Source of the DNA: Macrococcus carouselicus
Lineage (GTDB): Bacteria; Bacillota; Bacilli; Staphylococcales; Staphylococcaceae
DNA length: 64,000 nt
Assembly: GCF_004359515.1 (NCBI RefSeq)
Contig: NZ_SCWD01000001.1
Span: 806,001 to 870,000, forward strand
Reading direction: 5' to 3'
Each line of letters begins with the position of its first letter. Within the stretch, counting starts at the first letter, position 1. The position numbers and the translations under genes are program-made. Below, piece after piece: positions 48,713 through 56,802 of this stretch. The notes under the pieces were generated by a model. The model saw only the letters and a program-made list of their open reading frames with translations, searched no databases and was not told where the DNA came from.

Positions 48713-48983
48713 TCACTTCCTCCATTTCTTCGACTAATTGTCTGATTTCCTGCTGCGGCTGAAAATGCTTGCTTCTTACCTGAATGGCGTGAGTCAGCCG
48801 GTCACGTTTTTCCTGCAGCCTGATCAGCTCTAAATCCTCTTCGTATTTATAAAGACGTGTCTGGCGCTTCTCGTCATTGATCTCGCTTCTGAAAGAGAAA
48901 TAGTCATAAAAACGAGATAAAACGAAATAAAGGACAACAGCGAGGAGAATCAGCAGAATCATGCCGATTAAAAAATAACGCAT
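48675..48983 (-). CDS. Small membrane-anchored coiled-coil protein
   Basis: A 102-residue hypothetical protein: N-terminal membrane segment (about residues 2-22), then a highly charged helical region (about 28-102, rich in Glu, Arg, Gln and Leu) that should form a coiled coil. The ATG at 48983 has GGAGGG at good spacing; the longer ORF start at 49064 lacks one. Its stop is inside the SPFH gene, and the 38-base overlap suggests a two-gene unit acting at the membrane. I do not recognise the family. Confidence 0.7.
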   Translation of the reverse strand: MRYFLIGMILLILLAVVLYFVLSRFYDYFSFRSEINDEKRQTRLYKYEEDLELIRLQEKRDRLTHAIQVRSKHFQPQQEIRQLVEEMEEVNELIRTIERQDR

Positions 48984-49073
48984 AAAATCCCTCCATTCCA
49001 TGCTTATCCTTATTATATCATTAATGAGTGAAATATCTAAATATATCCAAAAAAACCACGACACATGTTGTGG

Positions 49074-49598
49074 CTACTCTTCCCAGCTGATATATCCCTT
49101 TCGCTTGAAATAAGCTAAAAAGCGTCTTTCCATCATGCGATTAACCCTTGTCTTCCATTCATCGTTCGATTTGACCGGTACGACCATAATGGAATAGAAG
49201 CCGTTCGAATTCGCTGCAAGGACATCTGTCATCATCTGATCACCAATGACAACTGTTTCACCTGGCGTCACTGCCATCGCTTTCGTCGCCTTCTTAAAGG
49301 CCAGTCCCATCGGTTTTCTCGCGTTGAAGATATAATCCACTTCGAGCGGGGTCGCGAATGTCGCGACACGTGTCTCATTATTGTTCGATACAATCGTGAT
49401 CTTAATCCCTGCTTCAGCCATCTGATTGAACCAGGTGACAACCTCTTCTGTCGCCAGTTCCACATCCCAGCCGACAAGCGTGTTGTCGAGGTCAGTGATG
49501 ATGGCTTTCACCCCTTGCGCTTCCAGTTCCTGAGGGGTGATCTCAAATATATTTTTTACATATTTACTCGGCATCAAATACTTCTTCAGAATACTCAT
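49074..49598 (-). CDS. yqeG: YqeG family HAD IIIA-type phosphatase
   Basis: A 174-residue HAD-superfamily phosphatase. Motif I is ITDLDNTLVGWD (about residues 34-45, nucleophile in DLDNT), motif II is IVSNNNETR near residue 80, and motif III is VVIGDQMMTDVLAAN near residue 119. This resembles the phosphatidylglycerophosphate phosphatase family (Gep4-like), but the substrate of YqeG is unproven. ATG at 49598 has AGAGGTG upstream. In B. subtilis it directly precedes yqeH; here a tRNA and several other genes intervene. Confidence 0.92.
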   Translation of the reverse strand: MSILKKYLMPSKYVKNIFEITPQELEAQGVKAIITDLDNTLVGWDVELATEEVVTWFNQMAEAGIKITIVSNNNETRVATFATPLEVDYIFNARKPMGLAFKKATKAMAVTPGETVVIGDQMMTDVLAANSNGFYSIMVVPVKSNDEWKTRVNRMMERRFLAYFKRKGYISWEE

Positions 49599-49636
49599 TG
49601 TTTCACCTCTTAATCTTTCATACCTTATTTTATCAC

Positions 49637-49668
49637 AATAAAACCCCAATTCCCTCGGAACTGGGGTT
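49637..49668 (-). terminator. Terminator of the 34-residue peptide gene
   Basis: AACCCCAATTCC/GGAACTGGGGTT arms (49642-49653 and 49657-49668) with one G-U pair and a minus-strand U-rich tail. It lies just after the small ORF and before yqeG. Confidence 0.85.
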
Positions 49669-49672
49669 CACA

Positions 49673-49777
49673 CTATTCGATGATTTCTTTGTCGCCGTAA
49701 TCGACTTCAGTTTCGCTGTAAATGATAAAGCCGATGATTGCAGTCGCAATCACTGATAATGCCATGATGAAGATCAT
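49673..49777 (-). CDS. Small single-pass membrane peptide (34 residues)
   Basis: Read directly from the sequence: ATG at 49775-49777 after AAGGAGG at ideal spacing, and a TAG at 49673-49675. The product has a hydrophobic helix (about residues 1-20, IFIMALSVIATAIIGFIIY) and an acidic cytoplasmic or external tail (SETEVDYGDKEIIE). It has its own terminator just downstream. I know of no named family for it. It lies 16 bases after mtnN, so it may be the last gene of that transcript. Confidence 0.75.
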   Translation of the reverse strand: MIFIMALSVIATAIIGFIIYSETEVDYGDKEIIE

Positions 49778-49793
49778 ACTAAGCGCCTCCTTA

Positions 49794-50492
49794 CTACTTT
49801 GTAGCAGCAAATGTCTCTATTAATGATTTTACAATTTTACTTGAAGATACGCAAGCGACTTTAAGGAACTCCTCAAAGGTCATTCCTGCCTCACCGTTCG
49901 CGAGGTCAGAGACTGCACGCGTGATGATAAAAGGTGTTCCGCACTGATAGCATACCTGTGCCACTGCTGCCGCTTCCATCTCCACTGCCAGCACTTCAGG
50001 GAAGTTCGCAATGATTTTCTCTTTTTTCTCCTGTGAACCGATAAAGCTGTCACCTGAAACGATGAGACCTATACGCGCCGTCAGGTTATTCGTACTGATT
50101 GCCTTTTCTGTCAGTGTCATGAGCGCGGAATCAGCCGCATAGGTCTTCGGCATGCCGGGCACCTGACCCAGTTCGTAGCCGAATTCAGTCGCATCCACAT
50201 CGTGATGCAGCACGTCACGACTGACGACGATATCTCCGACTTGAAGCCCATGGCCGAGACCGCCTGCCGAACCTGTATTGATGATTGCTTCCGGCTGATA
50301 GTGTTCGATCAGCAGGGCTGTAGTCAGAGCCGCATTAACCTTACCGATACCGCTCTGCATGAGCACGACATCATAACCGTACAGCTTACCTGCATAGACT
50401 TCCACATGCGCATGTTTCTTGATCTCAAGTCCTTCAATATCGTTTTTTAAAATCTCTACTTCTTCCTGCATTGCACCGATAATTCCGAGCAT
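49794..50492 (-). CDS. mtnN: 5'-methylthioadenosine/S-adenosylhomocysteine nucleosidase
   Basis: Cleaves MTA and SAH to free adenine plus methylthioribose or S-ribosylhomocysteine, clearing by-products of SAM use and supplying the LuxS pathway. The 232-residue protein begins MLGIIGAMQEEVEIL and shows NTGSAGGL near residue 75, GDSFIGS near residue 150, VEMEAAAVAQVC near residue 172 and RAVSDLA near residue 194 (catalytic aspartate). ATG at 50492 fits GAGGAGG. It is downstream of greA, separated by a terminator. Confidence 0.96.
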   Translation of the reverse strand: MLGIIGAMQEEVEILKNDIEGLEIKKHAHVEVYAGKLYGYDVVLMQSGIGKVNAALTTALLIEHYQPEAIINTGSAGGLGHGLQVGDIVVSRDVLHHDVDATEFGYELGQVPGMPKTYAADSALMTLTEKAISTNNLTARIGLIVSGDSFIGSQEKKEKIIANFPEVLAVEMEAAAVAQVCYQCGTPFIITRAVSDLANGEAGMTFEEFLKVACVSSSKIVKSLIETFAATK

Positions 50493-50506
50493 GATTTTCC
50501 TCCTCA

Positions 50507-50537
50507 AATAAAAAGTAGATTCATCAAAGAATCTACT
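50507..50537 (-). terminator. Terminator of greA
   Basis: AGTAGATTC/GAATCTACT arms (50514-50522 and 50529-50537) with a six-base loop and minus-strand U5. It is positioned after the greA stop codon. Confidence 0.85.
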
Positions 50538-50544
50538 TAGGTTG

Positions 50545-51021
50545 TTAGCTGATTTCTACGATTTTAACGCGCATTTCATTGCCGTTCGGTAAAGGGACAT
50601 TGACTTCATCATCCACTTTTCTGCCGATGAGTGATTTAGCGATCGGTGATTCATTTGAAATTTTCCCTTCAAACGGATCAGCTTCAGCAGAACCGACGAT
50701 CATATAGGATTCTTCGTCGCCATCAGGAATTTCAACGAATTTCACTGTACGGCCGATCTGTACTTCAGATTTTGAACCGTCATCAGAGATGATCTTTGCG
50801 TGACGCAGCATCATTTCGATTTTGACAATCTCCTGTTCGACGAAACCCTGCTCGTCTTTTGCTGCATCGTACTCAGAGTTCTCTGATAAGTCACCGAAGC
50901 TACGGGCTACTTTGATTTTTTCTACTACTTCCGGACGTTTAACCGTTTTTAAGTGTTCAAGCTCTTCTTCTAATTTGTCAAAGCCTTCTTGTGTCATTGG
51001 ATATTCTTTTTGGATTTCCAT
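50545..51021 (-). CDS. greA: Transcription elongation factor GreA
   Basis: Rescues stalled RNA polymerase by stimulating transcript cleavage. The 158-residue protein has an N-terminal coiled coil (about 1-75, with [10 protein letters not shown]-like [18 protein letters not shown] and the acidic tip) and a C-terminal FKBP-like domain (about 80-158). It closely matches S. aureus GreA in length and sequence. ATG at 51021 chosen; a GTG one codon upstream is in frame. It follows udk by about 20 bases and is the last gene of the udk-greA unit. Confidence 0.97.
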   Translation of the reverse strand: MEIQKEYPMTQEGFDKLEEELEHLKTVKRPEVVEKIKVARSFGDLSENSEYDAAKDEQGFVEQEIVKIEMMLRHAKIISDDGSKSEVQIGRTVKFVEIPDGDEESYMIVGSAEADPFEGKISNESPIAKSLIGRKVDDEVNVPLPNGNEMRVKIVEIS

Positions 51022-51044
51022 CACAGTTCCTTCTTTCTCTGTCC

Positions 51045-51659
51045 TTAGTTTCTGATTAATGATTGAATCTTAGTTGTCATGATATCAATGGCGACTTCAT
51101 TGCTGCCGCCTTCAGGAATGATGATATCGGCATATTTCTTTGTAGGCTCTATAAACTGATTGTGCATCGGACGGACAACTGTCAAATACTGATCGATGAC
51201 TGACTCCACCGTACGACCACGCTCTTCTATATCTCTCATCATTCTTCGCAATATACGAAGATCTGCATCTGTATCTACAAATATTTTGACGTCCATCAAG
51301 TCACGCAGCGCATCGTTCTCCAGCGCGAAAATTCCTTCTACTATAATAACATCTTTCGGTTCAAATGTAATCGTTTTCTCACTTCTTGTATGAATTGTAT
51401 AATCATAGGTTGGCACCTTAACGATCTTACCATCTCTAAGATCAATCAGATTCTGAATGAGTAAATCATTATCAAAAGCAAATGGATGATCATAATTCGT
51501 TTTAAGTCGCTCTTCAAAGCTCAAGTGCGACTGATCCTTATAATAGTAATCCTGTTCAATCAAAGCCACGCTGAAACCTTCCAGGTTCTTTAATATCTTT
51601 GAGGTTACAGAGGTCTTGCCGGACCCCGAACCACCTGCAATTCCAATGATAGTTGTCAT
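51045..51659 (-). CDS. udk: Uridine kinase
   Basis: Phosphorylates uridine and cytidine in pyrimidine salvage. The 204-residue protein has the P-loop GGSGSGKTS (residues 9-17), [12 protein letters not shown] near residue 55, the VEGIFAL motif near residue 105 and [12 protein letters not shown] near residue 137. The start codon overlaps the stop of the upstream U32 gene (TGATG). It is part of the trhP1-trhP2-udk-greA run, as in other Bacillales. Confidence 0.96.
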   Translation of the reverse strand: MTTIIGIAGGSGSGKTSVTSKILKNLEGFSVALIEQDYYYKDQSHLSFEERLKTNYDHPFAFDNDLLIQNLIDLRDGKIVKVPTYDYTIHTRSEKTITFEPKDVIIVEGIFALENDALRDLMDVKIFVDTDADLRILRRMMRDIEERGRTVESVIDQYLTVVRPMHNQFIEPTKKYADIIIPEGGSNEVAIDIMTTKIQSLIRN

Positions 51660-52897
51660 CAGGCCATTTCCTTCCGCATCATATTATTTTTAAAGACGGG
51701 ATGATCCACTTTAACCTGTACGAGCTGCAGTGGATGACGGGCAGCATCAAGCGCTGTCCCTTCTTCATCGTAAATCGCTGAAATCACCTGTTTGAAGTTG
51801 CTGATTTCAGGGCCGAAGAATTCTATCTCCATGCCTGGCTTGAAGTTGTTACGCTGCTGAATAGTCGCCATCTGTGTCTTTTCATCATAGTCTAACACTA
51901 AGCCGCAGAAATCGAAAGGTGTCTTCTTGGATTGTTCGTGACCGAACATCTGCTCCTCATACCCGGGCACGCCTTCAAAGAATGCGGGTGCTGTATCACG
52001 GTTTGCACATTTGCCGAGCTCCACAATCCATTCCGGATCTATCCTGAAGTTTTCAGGAGCCGCGCAGTAGGCATCGATCACTTTACGATAGACAGACACG
52101 ACTGTTGCGATATAGTGGATGGACTTCATACGTCCTTCGATCTTCAGTGAATCGATACCGATATCAATCATGCTCGGAATGGATTCGATGAGCTTCAAGT
52201 CTTTAGGACTCATCGCGAAAGGTGTGACATCTTCTCCTTCATAGACAACGTCCAGCTCCTCATCATCAACTGTCAGCAGATCATAGTCCCAGCGACAGCT
52301 CTGACAGCAGCCGCCACGGTTGGAATCACGGGCCGTCATATGGTTACTGAGTGTGCAGCGGCCAGAATAGGCGATACACATCGCACCATGCACGAAGGCC
52401 TCAATTTCGATATCCACCTTCTCTTTCATGAGGCGCATTTCCTCTGCACCTGTCTCACGGGCCAGGACGACACGCTCCAGCCCTTCATTCTTCCAGTATT
52501 CAACTGCCTTCCAGTTGGACAGTGACTGCTGAGTGCTTAAGTGGATTTCAAGCTTCGGTGCTACTCGCTTACATGTCTCGATAATAAGAGGGTCGGCGAC
52601 GATGATGCCTGTCGCCCCGGTTGCTTCCAGCTGTCGCAGATAATCGTCCAGCCCGTCGATATTCTCATCGTGGGCAATGATATTCGTCGTCACATAGATC
52701 TTTGCAGCATAGCGGTTCGCAAACTCAACGCCTTCTCTTATTTCTTCCATCGTGAAGTTATCCGCATTTGAACGCAGGCCGTATTCCTGTCCGCCGAGGA
52801 AGACAGCATCCGCACCGTAGTGGACAGCGATCTTCAGCTTCTCAAGGTTGCCGGCAGGTGCCAGCAGTTCAGGTTTCTTTAATATTGTTTTAGTCAC
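51659..52897 (-). CDS. trhP2: tRNA 5-hydroxyuridine synthesis protein, U32 peptidase family (TrhP2/YrrO)
   Basis: U32-family protein that, with the neighbouring TrhP1, makes 5-hydroxyuridine at U34 of tRNAs using prephenate in B. subtilis. The 412-residue protein begins [16 protein letters not shown], carries the U32 signature [20 protein letters not shown], and the cluster CCQSCRWDY that provides Fe-S ligands. The start is probably the GTG at 52897, eight to nine bases after AAGGA; an ATG three codons upstream abuts that site. It overlaps udk by one base at its end. Confidence 0.92.
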   Translation of the reverse strand: MTKTILKKPELLAPAGNLEKLKIAVHYGADAVFLGGQEYGLRSNADNFTMEEIREGVEFANRYAAKIYVTTNIIAHDENIDGLDDYLRQLEATGATGIIVADPLIIETCKRVAPKLEIHLSTQQSLSNWKAVEYWKNEGLERVVLARETGAEEMRLMKEKVDIEIEAFVHGAMCIAYSGRCTLSNHMTARDSNRGGCCQSCRWDYDLLTVDDEELDVVYEGEDVTPFAMSPKDLKLIESIPSMIDIGIDSLKIEGRMKSIHYIATVVSVYRKVIDAYCAAPENFRIDPEWIVELGKCANRDTAPAFFEGVPGYEEQMFGHEQSKKTPFDFCGLVLDYDEKTQMATIQQRNNFKPGMEIEFFGPEISNFKQVISAIYDEEGTALDAARHPLQLVQVKVDHPVFKNNMMRKEMA

Positions 52898-52909
52898 TTC
52901 TATCATTCC

Positions 52910-53833
52910 TTAATATACAGTTTGTTTATACAGGAAGCCTTGGTCGAGTGGACGATGCTCAGGCTGAATGTCTTCAATCGCTTCCATCATATCGAATTTC
53001 TCGTCATCATATAAATCAGGGTCTTCATTATACAGGTCAATGGCCTTACGGTACTGTCGCGTCACTTCAGTGATATAGTCAGGTGACTGCAGCACTCCAT
53101 CTATCTTGAAGCTGTCGACACCTGCTTCAAACAATTCCTCAAGTTCCTCAATGACACAGATATCGTTCGGACTCATAATATGCGTACCGTTATAGTCCTC
53201 ATAAATCGGATATTTATTGTTTCTTTCCTCATCATACAGCAGCATGTTCCTGGCATCATGACGGTTCTCAATCTTCATCGCTTTATCCATGTACAGGAAG
53301 TAGTTGCCGAGAAGCTGACGTTTGGACTGGAACATACACGTCATGCCATGCACCTGCACCTCAATCTCTACATCTGTATGCGCTTTGATCTCGATGACCT
53401 CTTCCATGCTCAGTTCACGAGCGAGAACCGCTCTTGCTGCACCGCGCTCACCCCAGTAGTTGCACTGGAACTGATTGGTGACCAGGGTTTCCTGGTTCCA
53501 GTGCAGCGGAATCGGCTCAGACTGTTCCTTGACGTACATGACGACAGCAGGATCGCCGAAGAGGATGCGGTCAGGTCTGACTTCGTGCAGCCACTTGATA
53601 TAGTCTTCAACCGCATCCAGATGCTCATTATGGAAGATGCCATTGACAGCCACATAAGCTGCTTTGTCTGCCGCATGAATCTTATCAATCGCTGCTGCCA
53701 GTTCTGTACGGTTGAACTCCCCTGCAAGTCGCAGACCGAACTGTGCTTCACCGATGACAAATGCATCTGCCCCTGCCTCAATCAGTTCATCGATATGGTC
53801 CAGTGAGGTCGGTGTTACTAATAATTCTGTCAT
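52910..53833 (-). CDS. trhP1: tRNA 5-hydroxyuridine synthesis protein, U32 peptidase family (TrhP1/YrrN)
   Basis: A 307-residue U32-family protein. Shared features with TrhP2 include VEIEVQVHGMTCMFQSKRQLLGNYF near residue 150, but the Fe-S cysteine cluster after it is reduced. It acts with TrhP2 in tRNA wobble-uridine hydroxylation. AAAGGAG precedes the ATG. It lies one base after trmR and 12 bases before trhP2. The three genes are a complete hydroxylation-plus-methylation unit. Confidence 0.9.
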   Translation of the reverse strand: MTELLVTPTSLDHIDELIEAGADAFVIGEAQFGLRLAGEFNRTELAAAIDKIHAADKAAYVAVNGIFHNEHLDAVEDYIKWLHEVRPDRILFGDPAVVMYVKEQSEPIPLHWNQETLVTNQFQCNYWGERGAARAVLARELSMEEVIEIKAHTDVEIEVQVHGMTCMFQSKRQLLGNYFLYMDKAMKIENRHDARNMLLYDEERNNKYPIYEDYNGTHIMSPNDICVIEELEELFEAGVDSFKIDGVLQSPDYITEVTRQYRKAIDLYNEDPDLYDDEKFDMMEAIEDIQPEHRPLDQGFLYKQTVY

Positions 53834-53834
53834 A

Positions 53835-54461
53835 TTATATCTCCTTTACCGAGATGCTCATGCCATCTCCTAAATCAATAAAATTCGTCGTGTAGCCTGG
53901 CTGTTCTTTTAACCAGTCATTATATTTCTCAATCTTTCTGACCATCTGCTTGACATTGCGATTTCTGACAATCTCAATATTGCCGACAAAGTCATGATAC
54001 AGAATATTGTCCGTGATGATCAGGCCGCCTTTTCTGACAAGCGGACTGTAGAGCTCAAAGAATTTCTTCGACTGGGCCTTAGCCGCATCGATAAACAATA
54101 TATCATATTCTCTGTCATTTACCTGGGCAAATGCTTCTGCCGCATCCTCAAAAATCAGACGCAGCTGCTTGTCATAGCCAAATGCCTCTATATTCTGCAC
54201 GGCCTGTTCATACATCTCCGGACTTCGCTCAATTGTCGTCACGTGCATGCTGTCACTGATGCTCGCAAAATGCATACCACTGTATGCAATCGCAGTGCCG
54301 ATCTCAAGAATCGACTCCGCCCGATGAATACGAATGAGCTGTTTGACAAGTTCAAGTGCCACTTTATCCATAATCGGGACCTGATGCTCTACAGCATATT
54401 TACGCAATTCATCCAGTTTACTGAATGTGTTCAGCTGTGTGATATAATCTCTATTTTCCAT
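53835..54461 (-). CDS. trmR: tRNA 5-hydroxyuridine methyltransferase TrmR (YrrM)
   Basis: SAM-dependent O-methyltransferase that converts ho5U34 to mo5U34. The 208-residue class I enzyme shows ILEIGTAIAYSGMHFA near residue 54, YDILFIDAAKAQSKKFFELY near residue 120 and IITDNILYHDFV near residue 148, all typical of the catechol-OMT-like fold. ATG at 54461 chosen with AAAGGA upstream; the ORF runs 18 codons further. A terminator precedes the gene, and a promoter (54530-54558) appears to drive it. It is upstream of trhP1. Confidence 0.9.
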   Translation of the reverse strand: MENRDYITQLNTFSKLDELRKYAVEHQVPIMDKVALELVKQLIRIHRAESILEIGTAIAYSGMHFASISDSMHVTTIERSPEMYEQAVQNIEAFGYDKQLRLIFEDAAEAFAQVNDREYDILFIDAAKAQSKKFFELYSPLVRKGGLIITDNILYHDFVGNIEIVRNRNVKQMVRKIEKYNDWLKEQPGYTTNFIDLGDGMSISVKEI

Positions 54462-54480
54462 CTTATTCAATCCTTTAACA

Positions 54481-54508
54481 GAAAAACTACCAACCCGGAG
54501 GCTGGTAG
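54481..54508 (-). terminator. Terminator of mltG
   Basis: CTACCAGCC/GGTTGGTAG arms (54500-54508 and 54487-54495) with a UCCG loop and a minus-strand U5 run. It lies between mltG and trmR, downstream of the trmR promoter. Confidence 0.88.
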
Positions 54509-54529
54509 AATTCATAAGTCATTCAACGT

Positions 54530-54558
54530 ATTCTATCACATTTAGACGTGATTTTTAA
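54530..54558 (-). promoter_or_regulatory. Possible promoter of trmR-trhP1-trhP2
   Basis: -35 TTAAAA (54553-54558), a 17-base spacer and -10 TAGAAT (54530-54535) on the minus strand. It lies upstream of the mltG terminator, so a transcript from here would have to pass that hairpin. Confidence 0.4.
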
Positions 54559-54566
54559 GTTATTCA

Positions 54567-55694
54567 TTAAAATCCGATATATTTTGCTTTATTGGCGTTA
54601 TGCTCTTCAAGTGTTTTAGCGAAATAGTTCTTACCGTTCTTATCTGCAAGGAAATACAGATAATCGGTTTTCGCAGGATTCAGCACACTTTCCATCGATT
54701 CCACGCCGCTCGTTGCGATTGGTCCTGGTGGCAGACCACGGTTCTGATAGGTGTTATATGGATCGTCCACTTTCGTATCCTCTTGATACGTCACCTCTTT
54801 ATGACGTCCCAGTGCATAGAGGACAGTCGGATCTGTCTGCAGTGGCATTTCAGGGTTCTCTTCCATACGGTTGATGAAAACAGAGGCAATTTTCGCACGA
54901 TCCGTCAGTCCTGTAGCTTCCCGCTCAATCAGTGAACTGAAAGTCAGGAATTCATGGAATGTCAGACGTTTCTGTTCACCTGCTTGATTGATGACGATAC
55001 CGCCGTATTTATTCCATAGCGGGAAGGCATTATTCTCTGTTGCAGTCAGCATTTTATCTACAATCTTCTCGGTAGTCGGGTGTTCTTCAGTGAAATCATA
55101 AGTGGCCGGAAACAAATAACCTTCCAGAGGATGCTTGATATTCTTGTCGAAGACTTTATCAGTGATCAGCTTAGGATGTTTCTTCTGCATTTTTTTAACG
55201 AATGCCTTATCATCCACCTGTTTCGTGAATTCACTGGCTTTGATATCGGTGTTCTTCTCAACAATCTTGGCGATTTCATCAAGCGTGATGCCTTCAGGAA
55301 TGCTCATTTTGAACAGCACCGGCAGATAGACTTCACCTTTTTGCAGGCTCTTGGAAATCTGTTCATAAGTCATGGATGGCGACAATTCATATTTACCCGC
55401 CTTGAAGTCAGATATATTGTTGAACTTCAGATAGTACTTAAACATGTCACTGTTTTTGATGATGTGATTAGCTTCTAGTTTCTCACCAATTGCTGTTGCA
55501 GTCTCGCCAGGCAGTATTTCGATTTTTGTCACTGCTTTATTTTCAGGATCGAGCGGCTTCTGGCTGGAAGTAAAGTAAGAGAACCCAGCAATACCAGCAA
55601 TAATAATTCCGATAAGGAAAAGTGTAATGATGAGCGCTGAAGCGAATCTGGAAACCGTAGCCGTATCACGGATTTCTTTATTTCGCTTAGTCAT
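54567..55694 (-). CDS. mltG: Endolytic murein transglycosylase MltG (YceG-like)
   Basis: Membrane-anchored lytic transglycosylase that cuts nascent peptidoglycan strands and sets glycan length. The 375-residue protein has one membrane segment (about residues 21-42) and an extracellular YceG domain with a LysM-like part (VTKIEILPGETATAIGEKL). The catalytic glutamate is in SLIEREATG near residue 255, and LQTDPTVLYALG and NTYQNRGLPPGPIA follow. AGGGAG precedes the ATG. It lies downstream of the DUF1292 gene in the alaS-ireB-ruvX-DUF1292-mltG order. Confidence 0.95.
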   Translation of the reverse strand: MTKRNKEIRDTATVSRFASALIITLFLIGIIIAGIAGFSYFTSSQKPLDPENKAVTKIEILPGETATAIGEKLEANHIIKNSDMFKYYLKFNNISDFKAGKYELSPSMTYEQISKSLQKGEVYLPVLFKMSIPEGITLDEIAKIVEKNTDIKASEFTKQVDDKAFVKKMQKKHPKLITDKVFDKNIKHPLEGYLFPATYDFTEEHPTTEKIVDKMLTATENNAFPLWNKYGGIVINQAGEQKRLTFHEFLTFSSLIEREATGLTDRAKIASVFINRMEENPEMPLQTDPTVLYALGRHKEVTYQEDTKVDDPYNTYQNRGLPPGPIATSGVESMESVLNPAKTDYLYFLADKNGKNYFAKTLEEHNANKAKYIGF

Positions 55695-55711
55695 ATTGTC
55701 TCCCTATTCGT

Positions 55712-56044
55712 TTAAATATTTTCTTCGTCGATCTCCGTATTGACAATCTCTTCGATCATATCCCACTCTTCGTCCGTTTCAACCGGTAAGAAACGACCGC
55801 CATCGCCTTCTTCATTAGGAACGTTGATCATCGGAATCAGCTCAATCTCTTCATCGTCATCTGAGACGCCTTCTTCAGCTAAAATCACGTAATGCTTATC
55901 GAACTGCGGGTTATAGAATTCAAGAATTTTACGGTAAAGAACTTCATTGTTGTCCTCGTCAAAAAGTGTTAATAATTCTTCCTCGTTATTGATGTCAAGT
56001 GTACCTTGTACTTCTTCATTTTCTTTGTTGAATTCTTCAGTCAT
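55712..56044 (-). CDS. DUF1292 family protein (YrzB)
   Basis: A 110-residue very acidic protein of the DUF1292 (YrzB) family, with no known function. The family pattern is visible: [19 protein letters not shown] near residue 24, YVILAEEG near residue 51 and [10 protein letters not shown] near the end. ATG at 56044 fits AAGGAG seven bases upstream. It is conserved between ruvX and mltG in Bacillales. Confidence 0.92.
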   Translation of the reverse strand: MTEEFNKENEEVQGTLDINNEEELLTLFDEDNNEVLYRKILEFYNPQFDKHYVILAEEGVSDDDEEIELIPMINVPNEEGDGGRFLPVETDEEWDMIEEIVNTEIDEENI

Positions 56045-56058
56045 AGTCATTCTCCTTA

Positions 56059-56478
56059 TTATTTTGAATTGAGATAGCCTTGTAAAATAAACACTGCTGC
56101 CATTTTATCGATAACAGCCTTTCTTTTCTTGCGTGATACATCCGCTTCAAGTAATGAGCGTTCCGCACCGACCGTTGAAAGCCGTTCATCCCACATCACA
56201 ATTTCGAGTTCTGGACAGGCTTCTTTCAGCAGCTCGCTGTAATGGATTGATGCTTCTCCTCGCGGGCCAACTGTATTGTTCATATTCTTCGGCAGACCGA
56301 CAACTGCTACAGTCACTTGGTGTTCCTCAATGATTTCTTTGAGACGTTCGATACCAAATATACCTTGTTCTTCATTAATCCGGAGTGTCTCGAGTCCTTG
56401 CGCTGTCCAGCCCATTGCATCACTCAGTGCAATACCCACTGTCTTGGATCCGACGTCCAGACCGATCGCCTTATTCAT
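56059..56478 (-). CDS. ruvX: Holliday junction resolvase-like protein RuvX (YqgF)
   Basis: RNase H-like fold nuclease of the YqgF family, now linked mainly to pre-16S rRNA processing. The 139-residue protein has the catalytic aspartates in [15 protein letters not shown] (residues 6-20) and MWDERLSTV near residue 95. VVGLPKNMN near residue 58 is the family Gly-Leu-Pro segment. Its start overlaps the ireB stop by eight bases. It is conserved in the alaS-ireB-ruvX cluster. Confidence 0.94.
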   Translation of the reverse strand: MNKAIGLDVGSKTVGIALSDAMGWTAQGLETLRINEEQGIFGIERLKEIIEEHQVTVAVVGLPKNMNNTVGPRGEASIHYSELLKEACPELEIVMWDERLSTVGAERSLLEADVSRKKRKAVIDKMAAVFILQGYLNSK

Positions 56479-56740
56479 GTGAGTCTTGTTCTGACTGGAT
56501 ATAATGCGTCACCAGCTGCTCCATAATATCATCTCTATCCAATCTCCTGATCTGGTTACGCGCCTCGTTGTGTCTCGGAATATAGGCAGGATCTCCTGAC
56601 AGAAGATAGCCGACAATCTGGTCAATCGGACTGTATCCTCTTTCTTCAAGCGTGTGGTAGACATTCAGAAGCACTGTCCGTACTTCCTCTTTCGGTAATT
56701 CTTCGATATCGAACTTCATGGTCTTATCAAAGTTTTCCAC
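56471..56740 (-). CDS. ireB: IreB family regulatory phosphoprotein
   Basis: An 89-residue protein of the UPF0297/IreB family; in Enterococcus, IreB is phosphorylated by the PASTA-domain kinase IreK and affects cell-wall stress tolerance. It shows FDKTMKF (with the target threonine) at the N-terminus and [22 protein letters not shown], the invariant block. The start is GTG at 56738-56740 with AGGGGTG upstream and agrees with the S. aureus homologue; the ORF extends 11 codons further. It overlaps ruvX. Confidence 0.93.
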   Translation of the reverse strand: MENFDKTMKFDIEELPKEEVRTVLLNVYHTLEERGYSPIDQIVGYLLSGDPAYIPRHNEARNQIRRLDRDDIMEQLVTHYIQSEQDSHE

Positions 56741-56802
56741 TGAGTTACACCCCTTAACATTGCATTTGTTCACATTGTATCATATCTTAATCGCTGAATA
56801 AA

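Noticed and set aside
53180-53806. A plus-strand open frame of 208 codons opposite trhP1.
   Set aside because: Antisense shadow of a conserved gene with no independent evidence of coding.
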